A stretch of DNA of 64,000 nt from Arthrobacter globiformis NBRC 12137. GTDB taxonomy: Bacteria > Actinomycetota > Actinomycetes > Actinomycetales > Micrococcaceae. The stretch spans positions 310,001 through 374,000 of the forward strand of contig NZ_BAEG01000085.1 of assembly GCF_000238915.1 (NCBI RefSeq). Direction: 5' to 3'. A program made the position numbers and the translations under genes. Below the pieces are notes generated by a model. That model searched no databases. It worked only from the letters and a program-made list of their open reading frames with translations, and was not told the origin of the DNA. Below are positions 32,705 to 41,929 of this stretch, one piece after another; positions within the stretch are counted from its first letter, which is position 1, and every line of letters starts with the position of its first letter.

Positions 32705-33348
32705 CAGGAAATTCCTTCCGCGGCCAGAACGGGCTGTTCTGCCCAGCGCGGCCCGAAGCCGCGGATGATGATGGTGCGGGGCTCGTCGTCGTCCTCCGAC
32801 TCGAAGTCCAGGACAGGCACGTCGGGACTGGGCGCGTCAGGGCCTGGCGCCGCAGTGCCGGGTCCGGTTGATTCCCCAGCGGCGTGAAGGTGCGCGGGAG
32901 CGGCGCCGCCCAGCTGGCGGTGCAGTTCCACCTCGAGCCGGCTCTCGGTCAGGTGCTCCACGCGGTCCCGGCCCCACTCCACCACGGTCACGGCAGAGTC
33001 CAGTGTGTTCTCCAGGTCAATGTCGTCGATTTCCGACGCCGATCCCAGCCGGTAGGCGTCCACGTGCACCAGGTCCGGCCCGCCCGGGCGCGGTCCGTCG
33101 GGGAGGTTCGGGTGGATGCGTACCAGCACGAAGGTCGGGGAAATGATGCCCTCGCGGACGCCCAGGCCCTCACCGAGGCCCTGCGTGAAGGTGGTCTTGC
33201 CGGCGCCCAGTTCGCCTGTGAGCACCAGGAGGTCCCCCGCCCGGAGCACCTCCGCCAGAGCCGCGCCGAGCACGTGGGTCTGGTCCGCCGTCGTGACCGT
33301 CAGGGTCTGCACCCACAGCGGGGCGTTGCCGGTTTCGGGAATGTTCAC
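32704..33348 (-). CDS. tsaE: tRNA threonylcarbamoyladenosine biosynthesis ATPase TsaE
   Basis: 214 residues, longer than the usual 150-160. Walker A is LTGELGAGKTTFTQGLGEGL; GIISPTFVLVRIH and VHVDAYRLGSASEI follow, with VVEWGRDRV. After about residue 150 comes a Pro/Gly/Asp-rich extension (TGPGTAAPGPDAPSPDVPV) ending in a basic-aromatic GFGPRWAE motif. It hydrolyses ATP to turn over the TsaBD complex. It overlaps alr (ATGA) and tsaB. Confidence 0.95.
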   Translation of the reverse strand: MNIPETGNAPLWVQTLTVTTADQTHVLGAALAEVLRAGDLLVLTGELGAGKTTFTQGLGEGLGVREGIISPTFVLVRIHPNLPDGPRPGGPDLVHVDAYRLGSASEIDDIDLENTLDSAVTVVEWGRDRVEHLTESRLEVELHRQLGGAAPAHLHAAGESTGPGTAAPGPDAPSPDVPVLDFESEDDDEPRTIIIRGFGPRWAEQPVLAAEGIS

Positions 33349-34625
33349 GGCGCCGGCGTTTCAGGCGCGGTCGCTCCGGTGGCGGGCTTTTCGCCGGGCG
33401 CACCGCTGAGGGGCGACTCGTTGATGTACGTGCGGGGCACGCGGGGGCTGATGCGGGTGACGATCTCGTAGTTGTTGGTGCCGGCGGCGCGGGCCCAGTC
33501 ATCGGCCGTGGGCCCGCCGTCGGCGCCGTCTCCGAAGAGGACCGCCTCTGCTCCGAGGACGCTGTGCCCGCCCCGGGAAACGTCGAGGGGGCCGAGGTCG
33601 ATTACCATCTGGTCCATCGCTATCCGTCCCACCACGGGGTAGGTGATGCCTTCCACACGGACGGGCCCGCCGGTGGCGACGCGGGGAACGCCGTCGGCAT
33701 AGCCGAGCGGGATGAGCCCCAGCGTGCTCTCGCCGGCGGTGTGGTAGTTGAAGCCATAGGAGACGCCCTGGCCCGAGTGCACGTCCTTGCAGTGGGACAC
33801 GACGGTGCGCAGGGTCATCGCGGGGCGGAGGCCCAGTTCCGCGGAGGTCTGCCCTTCGAAGGGCGAGAGGCCGTAGATTCCCAGGCCCGCGCGGACCAGG
33901 TCGAAGTGCGTGTCCGGCCGGGACAGGGTGGCCGGGGTGTTGGCCAGGTGGCGGACTTCGGGGTCCACGCCGGCGTCTTCGGCGATGGCCAGGACCTCGC
34001 GGAACGCTGCGAGCTGGTCATCGGTTTCCGGGCGCTCGGGTTCGTCGGCCACGGCTAGGTGGGAGAAGATGCCCACCACGCGCAGCAGCCCCTGGTCCTG
34101 GTACTCCACGGCGTCGCCCACCAGCCGGTCCCACACCTCGACGGTGGCGCCGTTGCGGCCAAGTCCGGTGTCGACTTTGAGGTGGACGCGTGCCGGCCGT
34201 TCCTGTTCCCGGGCGGCGGCCACAATCTGTTCCAGCTCCCAGCCGGAGCACCCGATGTCGACGCCGGCGGCCACTGCCGCGCCGAAGTTGCTTTCCGGGG
34301 TGTGCAGCCAGGCGAGCAGGGGCGCTTCGATCCCCGCGGCGCGCAGCGCCAGGGCTTCGGAGATGTGCGCGACACCCAGCCAGCTTGCGCCTGCCTCGAG
34401 GGCCGCGCGGGCCACCGGCACGGCGCCGTGCCCGTAGGCGTCGGCCTTGACGACCGCCATGACCTTGGCCGGTTCGGCGGCCGCGGCGAGCCGGCGGACG
34501 TTGTGCCGGATGGCCTCGAGGTCGATCACTGCGGAACGTTCGTGGGCCGGCCGGGCGTAGCCGTGGGATGTCCCGGCCGGGCCCGCCACTGCCGGGCGGT
34601 CTCCTGTTGCTGCTGGATAAATCAC
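33345..34625 (-). CDS. alr: Alanine racemase
   Basis: PLP enzyme making D-alanine for peptidoglycan. 426 residues. PLP Lys in VMAVVKADAYGHGAVPVAR, and the opposing catalytic Tyr in GVSYGFNYHTAG. The C-terminal domain contains VVGRIAMDQMVIDLG. GTG 34625 lies seven bases after TAGAAT (34633-34638), a likely leaderless start of the operon alr-tsaE-tsaB-rimI-tsaD. The roughly 25-residue N-terminal extension before the barrel (PAATGDRPAVAGPAG) is unusual. The last 25 residues are Pro/Thr-rich. Confidence 0.96.
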   Translation of the reverse strand: MIYPAATGDRPAVAGPAGTSHGYARPAHERSAVIDLEAIRHNVRRLAAAAEPAKVMAVVKADAYGHGAVPVARAALEAGASWLGVAHISEALALRAAGIEAPLLAWLHTPESNFGAAVAAGVDIGCSGWELEQIVAAAREQERPARVHLKVDTGLGRNGATVEVWDRLVGDAVEYQDQGLLRVVGIFSHLAVADEPERPETDDQLAAFREVLAIAEDAGVDPEVRHLANTPATLSRPDTHFDLVRAGLGIYGLSPFEGQTSAELGLRPAMTLRTVVSHCKDVHSGQGVSYGFNYHTAGESTLGLIPLGYADGVPRVATGGPVRVEGITYPVVGRIAMDQMVIDLGPLDVSRGGHSVLGAEAVLFGDGADGGPTADDWARAAGTNNYEIVTRISPRVPRTYINESPLSGAPGEKPATGATAPETPAP

Positions 34626-34692
34626 GCTATTGATTCTAGTGCTGGCGCTTCGGGCCGAATAATTGCCGGGGAAGGGGCGTGCCGGTGCCTGC

Positions 34693-35784
34693 TCAGGCGT
34701 CCGAGAGGTGCGCGATGGTGGCGGCCGCCCGCCGCTGGGCCTCCTGCGGAACGTCCCGGACGATGTCGGCGAGGAAGGAGTAGCGGCGCAGCCACTGGCT
34801 GCCACGGCGTTCCGGCCGGGCGTTGGCGCGCTTCCACCAGTCGGCGATGTCTCCCCAGCCGGGCGCCGCGAGGGAACCGCCCACTTCCTGGACTGCGAGT
34901 GCGGCGCAGAGATTGGCGAACCGAAGCCGGTCGCTGAGGGGCCACCCCGCCAGGCTCCCGACGATGAACGCGGCCCCGAAGCAGTCCCCGGCACCGGTCG
35001 GATCGTAGGCGGCCACCGGCAGTGAGGGCACCCACTCCTCCTCGCCGGTTTCCGAGTCCACCGCCACGGCCCCCTGCGCCCCCAGGGTCACCACGGCCAC
35101 CGGCACCCGGTCCGCCAGGGAGTACAGCGCCGCCCAGGGATCGTTTTTGCCGGTGAAGGCCATGGCCTCGCGCTGGTTGGGCATGAAGGCATGGAAGTAC
35201 TGCAGGTTGGCAAGCCGAGCGTGGGCCCATTCACCGGTAGGATCCCAGCCGACGTCGCCGAACAGTTTCACGCCCTCCTTGTGCGCCGCGAGCGCCCACG
35301 GCTCCAGTTCATGGCCGAGGTCCGCCACAGCAGCCAGCGCGCGGGGCGGCTTGCCGATCAGCTCGGAGGAGGTCACCGGTGCCGGGTGCCCGTGCGTGAC
35401 CATCGAGCGGTCGTGGTCCACGCTGAGTGACACGGTCACCGGCGAGTGCCAGCCCGGGACCCGGCGGGACAGGGACAGGTCCACGTGCTCCTGCCGGTCC
35501 AGGACTTTCCAGTTGTAGTCGCCGTAGCCGTCGTCGCCGAAGGCCGCAGCCAGCCCGGTGCGCAGGCCGAGGCGCGCGGCGGCGATGGCCTGGTTGGCCA
35601 CGCCACCCGGGCAGCTGCCCATCCCCTCGCTCCAGATTTCGGTGCCGGGCTCGGGCGCGTGCGGCAGCCCGGTGAAGATGATGTCCTGGAAAACGGTCCC
35701 GGCCAGCAGCAGGTCGAACTCTCCGGCCGCCTGGGTACGGACGGCCGCGAGCGGGTCGAAACGGCGTGTGGGATTCGCCTCCAT
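34693..35784 (-). CDS. PfkB family carbohydrate kinase
   Basis: 363 residues of the ribokinase fold: VFQDIIFTGLPHAPEPGTE and GGVANQAIAAARLGLRTGLA at the sugar site. The C-terminal anion hole and base DPTGAGDCFGAAFIVGSLAG carries the catalytic Asp in GAGD. The substrate cannot be read from sequence. The gene diverges from a GH4 glycosidase, so a sugar released by that enzyme is a reasonable guess. ATG 35784 is chosen since TAATGT (35792-35797) is seven bases upstream; GTG 35793 overlaps that element. Confidence 0.87.
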   Translation of the reverse strand: MEANPTRRFDPLAAVRTQAAGEFDLLLAGTVFQDIIFTGLPHAPEPGTEIWSEGMGSCPGGVANQAIAAARLGLRTGLAAAFGDDGYGDYNWKVLDRQEHVDLSLSRRVPGWHSPVTVSLSVDHDRSMVTHGHPAPVTSSELIGKPPRALAAVADLGHELEPWALAAHKEGVKLFGDVGWDPTGEWAHARLANLQYFHAFMPNQREAMAFTGKNDPWAALYSLADRVPVAVVTLGAQGAVAVDSETGEEEWVPSLPVAAYDPTGAGDCFGAAFIVGSLAGWPLSDRLRFANLCAALAVQEVGGSLAAPGWGDIADWWKRANARPERRGSQWLRRYSFLADIVRDVPQEAQRRAAATIAHLSDA

Positions 35785-35910
35785 GTTCGGCACATTACGC
35801 TGTGTACCTTGGCGTTGAAACCCCGCGATGTGGGGGTCGGGACGCGTCTGGGTGGCCTCCGGCGCTGCAGGCCCGGCCGCGTTGCTGGCTGCTGCGCATA
35901 GACTCCTGCC

Positions 35911-37572
35911 ATGCGGCTCATGATCGCCGGCGGCGGCGGATTCCGGGTTCCCCTCGTTTACCGTGCCCTGTGTTCCGGGCGCTATGCCGGCCTGGTCAGC
36001 GAGGTGGTGCTGTTCGACGTCGACGGCGGCCGCCTGGCCGCCATCGAGGCTGTCCTACGGTCCATGTCTTTGGAGTTCAGCCGGTCTTTGGAGTTCAGCC
36101 GGTCTTCGGAGGTGAGCGGCGCGGCGGACGGAAGTTCCGGCGTCGGACGTTCCTCCCGCCGCCCGCCCGCGGTGACGTCCACGACGTCCCTCCCCCGCGC
36201 CCTCAACGGGACGGACATCGTGTTCGCCGCCATCCGCCCGGGCGGAACGGCCGGCCGGGTTGCCGACGAGCGGGTGGCCCAGGACCTCGGGCTGCTGGGC
36301 CAGGAAACCACCGGCGCGGGCGGCATCTCCTACGCGCTGCGGTCCATCCCGGCGATGCTGGAGCTGGCCGCGAACATGCGGACGCACTGCCCGGACGCCT
36401 GGCTGATCAACTTCACCAATCCGGCAGGGATGGTCACCCAGGCGCTGGTTCCCGTGCTGGGCCGGAGGGTGATCGGCATCTGTGATTCCGCGAGTGCCGT
36501 GGTGCACCGCGCCGCCCGGGCGGCCGGGGTGCCGCTGCCGGCCGGAAAGCTCGACGGCGTGGGCTACTACGGGCTGAACCATCTTGGCTGGCTGTACCGG
36601 CTGGAGAGCGGCGGCCGGGACCTCCTTCCAGGCCTGCTGGCCGACCGGGAAGCCCTGGCCAGCTTCGAGGAGGGCCGGCTGTTTCCGCAGTCTTTCCTGC
36701 GCGATCTGGGGCTGCTGCCGAACGAGTACCTGTTCTATTACTACGAAGCGGCGCGCGCGATGGCGGGCATGCGTGCCATGGCCAGGACGCGGGGTGAGTC
36801 GATCCACGGTCAGCAGGCGGAGCTCTATCCGCGGCTGGCCGCCGCCGGGGACGAAGCGTACGGCTTGTGGGAAGCGGCCCGGCGGTCGCGCGAGGAGGGA
36901 TATCTGGCCGAGGCCAGGACCGGCGGCGAGGCACGGAACCCCGAGGATCTTGCCGGCGGCGGGTATGAGCAGGTGGCCCTGGCCGTGATGCTGGCGCTGG
37001 CCGGAGGTGCCGCCGCCGATGGCGTGGCCGACGATGGCGCCAGGGACCTTGGGGGCGGCGACGTTGGCGGCGCCCGTGGCGCTGCCACTGAGCTGATCCT
37101 CAATACACCGAACTCCCCTGGACAGTCCTCCGACGAGGGACAGTCCTCCGCCGCGGGACAGTCCTCCGCCGCGGGACAGTCCTCCGCCGCGGGACAGTCC
37201 TCCGCCGCGGGACAGTCCTCCGCCGCGGGACAGTTCTCCGCCGCGGGACAGTCCTTCGCCGGGGCGGGCGGCGCCCGGGCCGCTGTTCCCGGGCTGCCGC
37301 CGGACGCCGTCGTCGAAGTTCCCTGCTCGGTCACGCCGGAAGGGGCGGTGCCGATACAGCAGGACATGCCCGCCGAACCGCAACTCGGCCTTCTGCAACA
37401 GGTCAAGAAAGTGGAACTGCTCACCGTCCGTGCGGCCTCTGCCGGCGACCGCGACGCGGCGCTGGAAGCCTTCGCCGAACACCCACTGGTCGGCTCGGCT
37501 GAGCTCGCCACCGCGCTGCTCACCGGCTACGAAGGCGCGTTTCCGGAGTTGGCCGGGTTGTGGCGCCGGTGA
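35911..37572 (+). CDS. GH4 family glycosidase (6-phospho-beta-glucosidase type) with repeat insertions
   Basis: 553 residues; the family is usually about 430-450. NAD-binding N-terminus MRLMIAGGGGFRVPLVYRAL. Mn-site Cys/His in VIGICDSASAVVHRAARAAG and GLNHLGWLYRLE, and DIVFAAIRPGGTAGRVADER, place it in GH4, which uses an NAD- and metal-dependent redox mechanism. Two in-frame 18-bp tandem arrays enlarge it: SLEFSR-type units after the first strand (residues 53-70) and eight GQSSAA-type units at 404-451. ATG 35911 follows TAGACT (35899-35904) by six bases. Diverges from the PfkB kinase. Confidence 0.87.
   Translation: MRLMIAGGGGFRVPLVYRALCSGRYAGLVSEVVLFDVDGGRLAAIEAVLRSMSLEFSRSLEFSRSSEVSGAADGSSGVGRSSRRPPAVTSTTSLPRALNGTDIVFAAIRPGGTAGRVADERVAQDLGLLGQETTGAGGISYALRSIPAMLELAANMRTHCPDAWLINFTNPAGMVTQALVPVLGRRVIGICDSASAVVHRAARAAGVPLPAGKLDGVGYYGLNHLGWLYRLESGGRDLLPGLLADREALASFEEGRLFPQSFLRDLGLLPNEYLFYYYEAARAMAGMRAMARTRGESIHGQQAELYPRLAAAGDEAYGLWEAARRSREEGYLAEARTGGEARNPEDLAGGGYEQVALAVMLALAGGAAADGVADDGARDLGGGDVGGARGAATELILNTPNSPGQSSDEGQSSAAGQSSAAGQSSAAGQSSAAGQSSAAGQFSAAGQSFAGAGGARAAVPGLPPDAVVEVPCSVTPEGAVPIQQDMPAEPQLGLLQQVKKVELLTVRAASAGDRDAALEAFAEHPLVGSAELATALLTGYEGAFPELAGLWRR
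36067..36120. repeat. 18-bp in-frame repeat in the GH4 gene (first array)
   Basis: Three 18-bp units: two identical (tctttggagttcagccgg) and one degenerate, encoding SLEFSR, SLEFSR and SSEVSG. Confidence 0.85.
37120..37263. repeat. 18-bp in-frame repeat in the GH4 gene (second array)
   Basis: Eight contiguous 18-bp units (ggacagtcctccgccgcg). Five are identical (37138-37227) and the outer ones carry one to three changes. They encode GQSSAA repeats, a flexible linker. Frame is preserved whatever the copy number. Confidence 0.92.
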
Positions 37573-37759
37573 CGGGGCTCCGCAGGGCTCATTGAGGCAC
37601 GTGGGCTGATTTAGCAGGGCCGTGCTACATCCGCTGGCCGGCGTGGTTGGCGTGTGAAACGCCACGTTGGCAGCACTGGCAACGCCACCGTTGCGCTGAC
37701 GGTTCAGGAGTAGTGTTTTATCCGATGCAGTTCCAGCAGTCCGGAGAGGAGGGAGGCCC
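37573..37759. other. Intergenic region upstream of mshA with hairpins
   Basis: 187 bases. TGGCGT (37648-37653) pairs with ACGCCA (37659-37664) across GTGAA. CGTTG and CAACG arms follow, so the stretch 37640-37690 can form two stem-loops. TAGTGT and TTTTAT near 37713-37722 are possible -10 elements for mshA. GGAGAGGAGGGAGG lies just before the mshA ATG as a strong ribosome site. Confidence 0.35.
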
Positions 37760-39037
37760 ATGTCCGTGATCAAGCGTGTGGCTTTCCTGTCGCTGCACAC
37801 CTCCCCCATGGAACAGCCCGGTTCCGGGGACGCCGGCGGCATGAACGTCTACATCCGCGGCCTCGCCTCCGCCCTGGCCGAAACCGGCATCGAAGTGGAG
37901 ATCTTCACCCGATCCACCGCCGCCGGGCAGCCCGCCGTCGAACACCCCGACCCCGGCGTCTGCGTCCACAACGTCCTTGCCGGCCCGCCCCGCAAGCTGC
38001 CCAAAGAGGAACTCCCCGAGCTGCTGCACAGCATGGTCGCCGAAATCGAACGCATCCGCGGCCAGCAGCCCCACGGCCGCTACGACCTCATCCACTCCCA
38101 CTACTGGGTCTCCGGCGTTGCCGGCCTGGAACTCTCCCAACTGTGGAACGTCCCCCTGGTGCACACCATGCACACCATGGCGAAGGTCAAAAACCTCCTC
38201 CTGCACTCCGGCGAACAGCCCGAACCCCGGCGCCGCGAGGACGGCGAACACCGCATTGTCGACGGCGCCACCCGCCTGATCGCCAACACCACCGCCGAAG
38301 CCGCCGAACTCGTTTCCCACTACGGCGCCGACTTCGACCACATCGACGTCGCACCCCCCGGCGTGGACCTCTCCGTGTTCACCCCCGCGTTCCGTGCCCA
38401 GTCCCGGACCGACCACGGCATCGACGCCGCAACTTTCCACCTGCTCTTCGCCGGCCGGATCCAACGGCTCAAAGGCCCGCAGATCCTGCTCAAGGCCGCC
38501 GCCTTGCTGCGCCGCCGCCGCCCCGACATCGACCTCAAACTCACCATCCTCGGCGCGCTCAGCGGCGCCAAGGACTTCAACCTCAAAACCCTCGTCAGCG
38601 CCGCCGGACTGGACGACGTCGTCACCCACCACCCGCCCGTCAGCGCACCCGAACTTGCCGGCTGGTTCCGGGCCGCCGACGTCGTCGTCATGCCCTCGTA
38701 CAGCGAATCCTTCGGCCTGGTCGCGCTTGAGGCCCAGGCCTGCGGCACCCCCGTCGTCGCCACCCGCGTCGGCGGACTCACCCGCGCAGTCAGCCACGGC
38801 CGCACCGGCCTGCTCGTGGACGGCCACCACGCCGCCGACTGGGCCGATGCCCTCGAGGCCCTCCACGACGACCCCACCACCCGCCACAACATGGGCACCG
38901 CTGCCGCCATCCACGCCGCAAACTCCGGCTGGCAGCGCACCGCCGCCATCACCCTCGACAGCTACCACGCCGCCGTCGACGAATTTGCCTCCAGCCACCC
39001 CATGGCCGCCGTCTACGGGTCACGGCTCACCGGCTAA
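37760..39037 (+). CDS. mshA: D-inositol-3-phosphate glycosyltransferase MshA
   Basis: First step of mycothiol synthesis: joins GlcNAc from UDP-GlcNAc to inositol-3-phosphate. 425 residues, GT4/GT-B fold. N-terminal SGDAGGMNVYIRGLASAL and VHTMHTMAKVKNLLL, and the C-terminal nucleotide-sugar segment PSYSESFGLVALEAQACGTP with the E-x7-E pattern. Full length. Start ATG 37760 has GAGGAGGGAGG six bases upstream. The inositol phosphate substrate is made by the ino1 product 5 kb away. C-rich codon use is stronger here than in its neighbours. Confidence 0.95.
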   Translation: MSVIKRVAFLSLHTSPMEQPGSGDAGGMNVYIRGLASALAETGIEVEIFTRSTAAGQPAVEHPDPGVCVHNVLAGPPRKLPKEELPELLHSMVAEIERIRGQQPHGRYDLIHSHYWVSGVAGLELSQLWNVPLVHTMHTMAKVKNLLLHSGEQPEPRRREDGEHRIVDGATRLIANTTAEAAELVSHYGADFDHIDVAPPGVDLSVFTPAFRAQSRTDHGIDAATFHLLFAGRIQRLKGPQILLKAAALLRRRRPDIDLKLTILGALSGAKDFNLKTLVSAAGLDDVVTHHPPVSAPELAGWFRAADVVVMPSYSESFGLVALEAQACGTPVVATRVGGLTRAVSHGRTGLLVDGHHAADWADALEALHDDPTTRHNMGTAAAIHAANSGWQRTAAITLDSYHAAVDEFASSHPMAAVYGSRLTG

Positions 39038-39059
39038 AACCCTTCCGGAAAGGACAATG

Positions 39060-40772
39060 ATGTCTGACAGCACTCCCCTGAGCGGTACCGGCCAGAGCAG
39101 CACTCCCCTGAGCGACCTGGACATAGCCCGCAGGGCAGTGCTGCGGCCGATCGAGGAAATCGCCGCATCGGCGGGCATCGATGCCGGGGCAGTGGAGCAC
39201 TATGGCCGCTACAAAGCCAAGATCGACCCCTCGAAGCTGTCAGCCCCCGCGCCGGCAGGAAAGGTGGTTCTGGTTTCGGCGATGTCGCCCACGCCGGCCG
39301 GTGAAGGAAAATCAACCACCACTGTGGGACTGGCGGATTCGCTGGCACGTGCGGGCCACAAGGTGATGGTCGCGCTGCGGGAGCCCTCGCTAGGCCCCAT
39401 CCTCGGTATGAAGGGCGGGGCCACGGGCGGCGGGCTGTCCCAGGTTCTGCCGATGGACGAGATCAATCTGCATTTCACCGGCGACTTCCATGCCGTCACG
39501 TCCGCCAACAATGCCCTCATGGCCCTCGTGGACAACCACATCTACCAGGGCAACGAACTGAGCATCGACCCGCGCCGCATGACGTTCAAGCGGGTCCTGG
39601 ACATGAACGACCGCTCCCTTCGCGAGGTGGTCATTGGACTCGGCGGGCCTGCGCAGGGCGTACCGCGCCAGGACGGCTTCGACATCACCGTCGCATCAGA
39701 GATCATGGCGGTCTTTTGCCTCGCCACCGACCTGGCCGACCTGCGGGACAGGCTAGGCCGCATCACATTCGGCTACACCTACGACCGGGCGCCGGTGACG
39801 GTGGCGGACCTCGGCGTGCAGGGTGCCCTGACGCTGCTGCTCAAGGAAGCGATCAAACCCAACCTCGTCCAGACCATCGCCGGCACGCCGGCACTGGTTC
39901 ATGGCGGGCCGTTCGCGAACATTGCCCACGGCTGCAACTCGCTGATCGCCACGCAGACCGCCCGGCGGCTGGCCGACATCGTGGTGACGGAGGCGGGATT
40001 CGGGGCCGACCTCGGCGCGGAAAAGTTCATGGACATCAAGGCGCGGATCGCTGATGTGGCACCGTCCGCCGTCGTGGTGGTGGCGACCGTCCGCGCACTC
40101 AAGATGCAAGGCGGCGTTCCCAAGGACCGGCTGAACGAGCCGAACGTGGAGGCTGTGGCGGCGGGTGTGGCGAACCTGCGCCGCCATGTCCGGAATGTGG
40201 AGCGGTTCGGCGTGACGCCGGTGGTGGCGATCAACAGGTTCCCCGCCGATACCCAGGAGGAGCTCGACTGGCTGCTCGGCTGGTGCTCGGGTGAGGGCAT
40301 CCAGGCATCGGTGGCGGACATCTGGGGTCGTGGCGGGGGCGGCGACGGCGGCGATGAGCTGGCTGCCAAGGTCGCCGCCGCGGTGAACGGGCCGTCGTCG
40401 TTCCGGCATCTCTACCCGCTGGACATGTCCGTGGAGGACAAGATCCGCACCATCGTCCAGGAAATCTACGGCGCCGACGGCGTGGACTTTTCAGTCCCTG
40501 CACTGCGCCGGCTTGCGGAGATTGAGAAGAACGGCTGGTCCGGGCTACCTGTCTGCATGGCGAAAACCCAGTACTCGTTTACGGATGACGCCTCGCGGCT
40601 GGGGGCACCCAAGGGCTTCACCATCCATGTGCGCGATCTCATCCCCAAGACCGGCGCGGGCTTCATCGTGGCCCTGACCGGAGCGGTGATGACCATGCCC
40701 GGCCTTCCGGCCGTTCCCGCCGCAATGCGAATGGACGTGGACGACGCCGGCAACCCTGTCGGCCTCTTCTAG
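39060..40772 (+). CDS. fhs: Formate--tetrahydrofolate ligase
   Basis: Makes 10-formyl-THF from formate, THF and ATP. 570 residues. P-loop MSPTPAGEGKSTTTVGLADS; REPSLGPILGMKGGATGGG and GDFHAVTSANNALMALVDNH are signature segments. Complete length. AAAGGA is followed by two successive ATGs (39057 and 39060); the second has the better spacing. It follows mshA by 22 bases and may be co-transcribed. The 32-bp repeat array begins directly after its stop. Confidence 0.96.
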   Translation: MSDSTPLSGTGQSSTPLSDLDIARRAVLRPIEEIAASAGIDAGAVEHYGRYKAKIDPSKLSAPAPAGKVVLVSAMSPTPAGEGKSTTTVGLADSLARAGHKVMVALREPSLGPILGMKGGATGGGLSQVLPMDEINLHFTGDFHAVTSANNALMALVDNHIYQGNELSIDPRRMTFKRVLDMNDRSLREVVIGLGGPAQGVPRQDGFDITVASEIMAVFCLATDLADLRDRLGRITFGYTYDRAPVTVADLGVQGALTLLLKEAIKPNLVQTIAGTPALVHGGPFANIAHGCNSLIATQTARRLADIVVTEAGFGADLGAEKFMDIKARIADVAPSAVVVVATVRALKMQGGVPKDRLNEPNVEAVAAGVANLRRHVRNVERFGVTPVVAINRFPADTQEELDWLLGWCSGEGIQASVADIWGRGGGGDGGDELAAKVAAAVNGPSSFRHLYPLDMSVEDKIRTIVQEIYGADGVDFSVPALRRLAEIEKNGWSGLPVCMAKTQYSFTDDASRLGAPKGFTIHVRDLIPKTGAGFIVALTGAVMTMPGLPAVPAAMRMDVDDAGNPVGLF

Positions 40773-40773
40773 A

Positions 40774-40942
40774 CCCTTCCTCACCTCGTGTCGCTTGAAT
40801 CCCATCCCTTCCTCACCTCCCGTCGCTTCAACAAAAACCCTTCCTCACCTCCCGCCGCTTCAACCAAAACCCTTCCTCACCTCCCGCCGCTTCAACAAAA
40901 ACCCTTCCTCACCTCCCGCCGCTTCAACCGCAACGCTTCCTA
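40774..40942. repeat. 32-bp tandem repeat array A
   Basis: Five complete 32-bp units (40774-40805, 40806-40837, 40838-40869, 40870-40901, 40902-40933) and a nine-base partial, with no spacers. Consensus begins cccttcctcacctcccgccg and ends cttcaacaaaaa. Read on the minus strand each unit contains TGAGGAAGGG, the core shared with arrays B and C. It fills the gap between the convergent fhs and DUF559-like genes. The partial last unit runs into the stop codon of the latter. Confidence 0.95.
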
Positions 40943-41890
40943 GGCAAATCCGGACGCCTGAGGATGGTCCAGGCGGCTGGTTCGTAACGCTCGCTTGATC
41001 AGGCGGATGGCCCGATCGAAGCCGTCAGCCAAATCCTTCTTGCCAAACACAACAACGGTCCACCCAGCAGCCTCGAATGCTTTGTCACGCCGCCTGTCAC
41101 TGAAAATCTGGGGCTCGAGAAGGTGATGGCCGCCGTCGTACTGTATGGCCAGCCGCCGATGCCTGTAGCCGAGATCGGCAGTCGGCCCTGTCGTCTTGTC
41201 CTCTCGCAGTGGCACCTGCAGCTGAGGCTCCGGAAGACCGGCATCCCCCATCGCGAGGCGGAGTAGGGACTCGGGCGCGGAATCCGCTCCGACGCGCATC
41301 CGCTCGAGCGCGGCGCGCGCCCGAATCACACCTTGAAGATTCGGATGGCGGGCGACGAGTGAACGCAGTCCGTCAAGCGTGTCGAATGGCTCGGTGCGGT
41401 CTTCGAATTCCGCTCTGGGAATGCGAATCAGTTCATCGCCCATGCAGACCAGTTCGCTCTCCGACAGCATTCTCGCCATATCGAGCCAGGTGCGGGACCT
41501 GCTGCTTATTCGAATGCCGTCGACGAATTCAATCTCGTCCTCGGAGGCCAACACCGAGTGCCCGATTACGCCTCTTCGCCGCACCTCCGGCAGGGAACGG
41601 GGTTTGCTCAAATGCAGTTCGGTCGAATCTGCCAACCATGCCGGCAGGATTTGGCTTCGAATCCGTGCCGCCGTGACATGCGATATCCAGGCGCCGGGTG
41701 AGGCCGCAGACAGTGCTCGTGCCGCGGCCTTAAGCTCGAAGCTCCAGCCGGTCGGGCGGTACAGTTCACGACTGACATGCGCGACGTCGGCCCGTCGGAG
41801 TCTGTTGGGTGGAACTCCGGACGCTTTGGCAGATCCCAGCGTGAAGGGAGCAGATACCAGGCTGATAGGAAGATCGGTACGTTTTTGCAT
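40940..41890 (-). CDS. DUF559/Vsr-like nuclease-fold protein with AbiEi-type N-terminus
   Basis: 316 residues. The first about 190 residues resemble the winged-helix-containing AbiEi antitoxin-like N-terminus of many actinobacterial proteins (RRADVAHVSRELYRPTGWSF, AAARIRSQILPAWLADSTEL). The C-terminal 110 residues have the PD-(D/E)xK pattern of DUF559/Vsr nucleases: PTADLGYRHRRLAIQYDGGH, then RRRDKAFEAAGWTVVVFGKKDL. No toxin gene is adjacent, so it is an orphan. It is bracketed by 32-bp arrays A and B in opposite orientation. Nuclease activity is untested. Confidence 0.8.
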   Translation of the reverse strand: MQKRTDLPISLVSAPFTLGSAKASGVPPNRLRRADVAHVSRELYRPTGWSFELKAAARALSAASPGAWISHVTAARIRSQILPAWLADSTELHLSKPRSLPEVRRRGVIGHSVLASEDEIEFVDGIRISSRSRTWLDMARMLSESELVCMGDELIRIPRAEFEDRTEPFDTLDGLRSLVARHPNLQGVIRARAALERMRVGADSAPESLLRLAMGDAGLPEPQLQVPLREDKTTGPTADLGYRHRRLAIQYDGGHHLLEPQIFSDRRRDKAFEAAGWTVVVFGKKDLADGFDRAIRLIKRALRTSRLDHPQASGFA

Positions 41891-41929
41891 ACGGCATTGT
41901 TACTCGAAACCGACCAGACTCGCAGAAGT

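Noticed and set aside
40940..41890. Type IV toxin-antitoxin pair (AbiEi-like)
   Set aside because: Only the AbiEi-like N-terminus is present, fused to a nuclease-like domain. No nucleotidyltransferase toxin gene is adjacent.
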